A DNA stretch of 64,000 bases from Cymodocea nodosa (taxonomy: Eukaryota > Streptophyta > Magnoliopsida > Alismatales > Cymodoceaceae): NCBI GenBank assembly GCA_036874045.1, contig CM072335.1, positions 16,760,001 through 16,824,000 of the forward strand. Direction: 5' to 3'. Below, one piece after another: positions 59,978-64,000 of this stretch; the stretch's first letter is position 1, and the number at the start of each line of letters is the position of its first letter. Made by a program: the position numbers and the translations under genes. The notes under the pieces were generated by a model, which was not told the origin of the DNA, made no database searches, and saw nothing but the letters and a program-made list of their open reading frames with translations.

Positions 59978-60065
59978 AAACATTTTAAACTTTTCAAAAA
60001 TTTCTATCTTAGATGCTAGAAAATATACCCAAGTGTATCGAGAGAAGTCATTTACTAAAACAAAT
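59978..60065 (-). mobile_element. TE-7 integrase remnant between TE-8 and TE-9
   Basis: 88 bases that match family A integrase (compare about 9396-9482) and continue the sequence left of TE-8. It begins with the duplicated AAACA and is cut by the TE-9 LTR at 60066. Confidence 0.9.
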
Positions 60066-61645
60066 TGTTGAGTATTTTTGTTTTGATGATGTGTGCTGAA
60101 TGAAAATAATCATATTTGCTCAATTACTATTGCTTGTGAAAAGAAATTAAAATCATCAATTAATACAGAAAAAGCTTACTGATATAAATACTTGTCTGTA
60201 TTGGATCTGAAGTTAATAACTAGTTGTTTCGTTGCATTAATTTCTCATTTAGCTAAATGTTAAGTTAACGTGTGTTTTTATTGAAAAGCATGATATGTTT
60301 TAATGTTATATCCTCTGTATCATGAACAATGCACGTTTAGACAACTCGTTAAGTTAGAGTTTTGTTTGTATAGAGGTCACGTGACAACTCGTTAAATTAG
60401 AGGCTTAATGGTTAAAATAGGTCACGTGATAACTCGTTAAGTTAGTGAGTAAAAGAAGAGACGAACTCGTTAAGTTAGTGTTATACTCGTGGTGAAATTA
60501 TATGTTACGAATGTTGTATTGTATCACGTGAGGTGCACATGTTTAACTCGTTAAGTTAACATAACTAAACATGTTGAGTTGCTATATTGAACACTAAGGC
60601 AACGCGTTAGGTTAGCATTATAAACTTAAGTTGTTATTTTTGCACGTGGTAAAATTCTTATTATAAAAACATTTGTTTATTACTGGTTTGTTGAGTTATC
60701 ATAACACAACGAAGATGGTTCGTTGAGATAGCATAACACCACGAACTTAGTTCGTTGAGTTAGCTACAGTACTTGTCACGTGAAATGGCACATGAGGAAC
60801 TCGTTAAGTTAGAAACGTTAAGTTATATATATACTTGTGTTACTCGTTTAGTTAACATTAAAGTAACGACTTCTTATTACACTGATGAAAAATTTTTGGA
60901 CGAGAAAGTTTATTTTGCAGGAAATTTTTTAGAGATCCAGGAATGATGATTAAAGAAAATTCGAAATATAAACGTGGGTTAGAATGTGTGTGTTTCGATG
61001 AAGGAAAAAGAAAAGACTTGGAGAAGTGGAAAACTGGTAGTGATTAAACGTGAAGGATATGCATGAAATGAAGATACAGTATAAAAGGCATAGAATTCTT
61101 GTTGATCAATTAATCCTTGCACACAAAACGAAAAATCTTTTCAAAGATTAAAACATCCCTACACACCAAAAGAAAAATCTTTTTGAGGGATCAAAAACAC
61201 CTTCTCGGGAAAATCTCTCAAGTGGAAGAAAGTTCAGTGAAGCATAAAAAGGTAAGATTTTCGTCACTGAAGATTTGAAGTATCAGAAGAAAGCAAATTC
61301 GGTGAAGCATGAAAAGACAAGATATTCGTCACTGAAAAATTGCTGAAGAAGAAAAAGAAGAAGAAGAAAGATCTCAAACAGGGAGAAATGTTTTAAATTT
61401 CGCAAATTAGTTTTCTATGTTTGTAGTTATGAAATTGTTTAGATGATACATGGTATCGAAATATAATTGCATCTACAATTTTTGAGGAGAATTGAATTGT
61501 ATATTGTAATTGAAACCTTGAATAAAAATGATTTTATGAAAACAATGTCTTGACTTGTTTTTGAGTTTTAAATTTTCAATTATATTTCAGAAAATATTAA
61601 AAATACACAATTCACCCCCCTCTTGTGTAGCCATACGATCCAACA
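60066..61645 (+). repeat. 5' LTR of TE-9
   Basis: 1580 bp, TGTTGAGTATTTTTG to GATCCAACA. U3 has the AACTCGTTAAGTTA series and five CACGTG sites (about 60378-60783). TATA box TATAAAAGG at 61080-61088, so transcription would start near 61110. Two copies of the 65-bp module and a GAA-rich tract (about 61344-61372) follow. Confidence 0.95.
61080..61088 (+). promoter_or_regulatory. TATA box of the TE-9 LTR
   Basis: TATAAAAGG, conserved with small changes in the family A LTRs. It sets the U3/R boundary a little downstream. Confidence 0.75.
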
Positions 61646-61647
61646 AG

Positions 61648-61659
61648 TGGTATCAGAGC
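61648..61659 (+). promoter_or_regulatory. Primer binding site of TE-9
   Basis: Exact TGGTATCAGAGC two bases after the 5' LTR, complementary to the 3' end of initiator-Met tRNA. Confidence 0.95.
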
Positions 61660-61845
61660 TTTGTTAATATTCTTTGATATAAAATCGATACCAACTTATT
61701 TAATATCATTGCTTATTCTACCTTCCTTGTTTTTAAATAGAAATTAATATCTAAGCATACGTTTAGCTTTCTTGATTTAAGGCTCAAATTGTTTTAAAGT
61801 TTTTAGACTATTTAAAATCAAATAGGTTGAAAAATCTGAGGTAAA

Positions 61846-64000
61846 ATGGCTACTGGAAATGGTAATTTTTCTTTATATGAAGGCCAAAATCTTAATCGTC
61901 CTCCTTTATTTGATGGAATACATTTTGAATATTGGAAATATAGGATGACTGTTTTTCTTCAAAGTATAGATCATAAATTGTGGTTCATGATTTCTAAACC
62001 ATATACTCCGTTAACTACCCCTTATAATACTTGGACAATTACTAAAAAAGAAAATGAAACTCTAAATGCTAAGGGCTTAAATATTTTATTTTGTGCATTG
62101 AGTTATGAACAATTTAGTAAAGTGTCGGCATATAAATCTGCTTATGAGGTGTGGCATGCATTAGAAGTTTCACATGAAGGTACTTCTCAAGTTAAAGAGA
62201 CAAAAATAAACATGTTGATTCATAAGTATGAACTCTTTAAGATGCATGAAGATGAAAATATTTCTGAGATGTTTTCCAGATTTCTTGATATCATAAACTC
62301 TTTAAAATGTTTAGGAAAGAATTTTGAACAGAAGGATTTGGTGAGGAAAATTCTCAGATCCCTAAGTTCTAAATGGTCTTAGAAAGTAACATCAATTGAG
62401 GAATCACGAGATTTAAATGTTTATACTATGAATGAACTTATAGGAAATTTAGCAGCTTATGAAGTTCAATTAAATGAATCACTGAGTCACAACAAACTAA
62501 AAATGAAGAAAGAAATAGCCTTTGAAATTAATTCAGATTCTGATATATCTACTGATTCTGACGAGGATTTGATTTTGCTGACTAGGAAATTCAAGAAAGC
62601 ATGGAAAGCTAGGAAACAGCAAAGGAACAAAAATGATAAACCCTTAACGTCAAAATCATTGAATGACAAAAATTCTTCATCTAGAAAGTATGTATGTTAC
62701 AATTGTAAGAAACCTGGACATCTTTCTCCAGATTGTCCTATGAGGAAAAATGAAAAGCAAAGTAGGACAAATCAGAAGAAGATGGCTCAGAAAACTTAGA
62801 AAAAGTTTTACAAGAAAAAGGCTTTGAAGGTCACTTGGGATGACACGTCTGAAGAGTCTGAATTTGAGGAATCAGCATCAAAATCTTCACATTCAGAAGG
62901 ACAACAAGAGTTAGAAGACGTTGCTCATGTGTGTTTCATGGCAGATGAATCTAAGGTAATATCTGATCTTGAAAGTCATTCAGATTTCAACTTTGATGAA
63001 TTATTATGTGCTTATCATGTATTATTACAAAAACTTAAAGTATGTAAACTGGAAAATAAGAATATTAGAAAATCTTCATCTATTATGGAAGAAGAAAATT
63101 GTTTCCTGTCTACTACTTTAGAAAAGTTTAAATGTGATAATGAAAATCATGCTAGAGATTTGCAAAAATTTAGATTTAATGAATGTATCTTGCATGAACA
63201 AATACAGAATATAAATGCTGAAAAATTAAAGATAGAATCTGAAAATCAAATGTTGAGAAACAATATAAATGAACTTGAATTAGAGATAGATAAATTAAAA
63301 CTGAGAGAGCAAGATTTAAATTCTACCATTGAGAAATGGAATTTAAGTCAAACTAAGTTAGACAAACTAACTAGTACCCCTGCGGTGTCTTATAAATTTG
63401 GCTTAGGATTTGATTATCCTGAATCTCAAGCCAATAAAGGATTTATTAGTTGCAGTTCAAGTAAATCTAAGACTAAAATTCCTTTTATTATGAAACAATG
63501 TAATAAATATGTAGAAGTAGGTACTTCAAGGGATGAATCATGTAGTAATAATATAAATCAATGTGATTTGTCAAATTGTACTTCTAACATGACTATAAAT
63601 GTTTCTAAAAATCTTGTTTCTTGTTCTGGAAATTCAGTTTCTAATGTTTCTAAAATTTCAGACAATTGTAGTAAACTGAAAATTCAGAAACCTAAGCATG
63701 TAATTCAATACACTAGTATTAGACCAAATACTCATTTTGCATGTGATAAAACTAAAAATTCTTGTGTAGAAAAAGATTTTGTATGTACAGAAAATTTTAA
63801 TACAAGTACAAAATCTTGGTATGAACTTACAGAAATGTATAAGCATGACCAAAATAAATTAACATCTGATAAAAATATGTTTGGTCTTGATTATACTACA
63901 TCTGAAAACAAAAAGAATGATTGCAAAAGCAATAATGCTATATGTGAGTATGAAGCTAATGATAAATCAATAGTACTTACTACTAATAAGAATATAAATG
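61846..64000 (+). pseudogene. gag: gag of TE-9 (to window end)
   Basis: Start at ATG 61846 (MATGNGNFSLYEGQNLNRP), about 200 bases after the LTR, as in the other family A copies. Copia gag domain (LFDGIHFEYWKYRM, SHEGTSQVKETKINML) to about 62480; acidic Asp/Ser stretch; CCHC zinc knuckle CYNCKKPGHLSPDC at 62695-62736; Lys-rich patch; Ser/Glu-rich acidic patch (about 62840-62920); long coiled coil (about 62990-63370); Ser/Asn/Cys-rich linker to the window end. It is the best-preserved gag in the window, with about two interruptions visible. Protease and later domains lie beyond 64000. Confidence 0.9.

Larger units (their letters stand above)
44139..60065 (-). mobile_element. TE-7: family A Sirevirus, split by TE-8
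   Basis: Reading rightward against its strand: 3' LTR (44139-45855), 3' UTR with PPTs (45856-46397), env-like ORF (46398-48665), spacer (48666-50256), pol from RNase H to integrase (50257-52620, resuming at 59978-60065 after the TE-8 insertion). TE-9 then cuts across the integrase part at 60066. The 5' half would lie beyond the window. The left flank CAACT (44134-44138) is in TE-6 RNase H sequence. Confidence 0.92.
60066..64000 (+). mobile_element. TE-9: family A Sirevirus, 5' part (continues beyond the window)
   Basis: 5' LTR, exact primer site, and gag up to the window end. It interrupts TE-7 integrase sequence, with CAAAT (60061-60065) as the left copy of its expected 5-bp duplication. 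Few breaks are seen in the part present, and its LTR is close to those of TE-1 and the solo LTR in TE-4, so it is probably one of the younger copies. Confidence 0.92.

Noticed and set aside
61648-61659. tRNA gene near the LTR end
   Set aside because: Only the 12-base tRNA 3'-end complement is present; there is no cloverleaf. It is the primer binding site.
1-64000. An undescribed defence, toxin or metabolic system
   Set aside because: Every open stretch of size is explained by gag, pol or the 3' ORF of Sirevirus copies, or is a shadow of one.

Overview
The window is a nest of plant LTR retrotransposons. It looks like gene-poor, AT-rich repeat DNA of a flowering plant (probably a eudicot; no host gene is present to name the species). 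I found no host protein gene, RNA gene or CRISPR array. Almost every base belongs to one of nine Ty1/copia copies of the Sirevirus (Maximus/SIRE) type. The assignment rests on the copia order protease-integrase-RT-RNase H, a CCHC gag with a long coiled coil, an initiator-Met-tRNA-type primer site, several polypurine-tract (PPT)-like blocks after pol and, in one family, an extra 3' ORF where SIRE-type elements carry their 'env-like' gene.

Two sister families are present. Family A (TE-1, 2, 3, 4, 5, 7, 9) has LTRs of about 1.55-1.76 kb and the layout LTR - gag - pol - spacer of about 1.6 kb - env-like ORF of about 2.25 kb - 3' UTR with PPTs - LTR. Family B (TE-6, TE-8) has LTRs of about 1.44 kb and no 3' ORF. 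LTR ends are related between the families (both finish in a C-run followed by GATCCTA(A)CA on the element's plus strand).

Layout: TE-1 (+) 1-2912, env-like ORF and 3' LTR, joined tail to tail to TE-2 (-) 2913-14213, which sits in TE-3 (-) 14214-21709. An unassigned 197-bp strip follows (21710-21906). TE-4 (-) 21907-33678 carries two solo LTRs (26656-28292 in gag, 31836-33591 inside its own 5' LTR) and abuts the RT region of TE-5 (+) 33679-41024. TE-5 ends inside TE-6 (+, family B) 41025-44138. TE-7 (-) 44139-60065 lies against the RNase H end of TE-6 and contains TE-8 (+, family B, both LTRs, target duplication AAACA) 52621-59977. TE-9 (+) starts at 60066 inside what is left of TE-7 integrase and runs off the window.

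Relative order from the nesting: TE-6 older than TE-5 and TE-7; TE-5 older than TE-4; TE-4 older than its two solo LTRs; TE-3 older than TE-2; TE-7 older than TE-8 and TE-9. The two TE-8 LTRs differ by roughly 6-9% in the parts compared by eye, mostly transitions, suggesting insertion a few million years ago at a conventional plant LTR rate. All coding regions are fossils with several breaks each.

No new biological system is evident. The points worth a second look are the 3' ORF and its upstream region, LTR repeat modules whose copy number varies between copies, palindromic 13-mers with G-boxes in the LTRs, a possible shared LTR segment between the two families, the tail-to-tail inverted junction near 2912, and same-family solo-LTR nesting.
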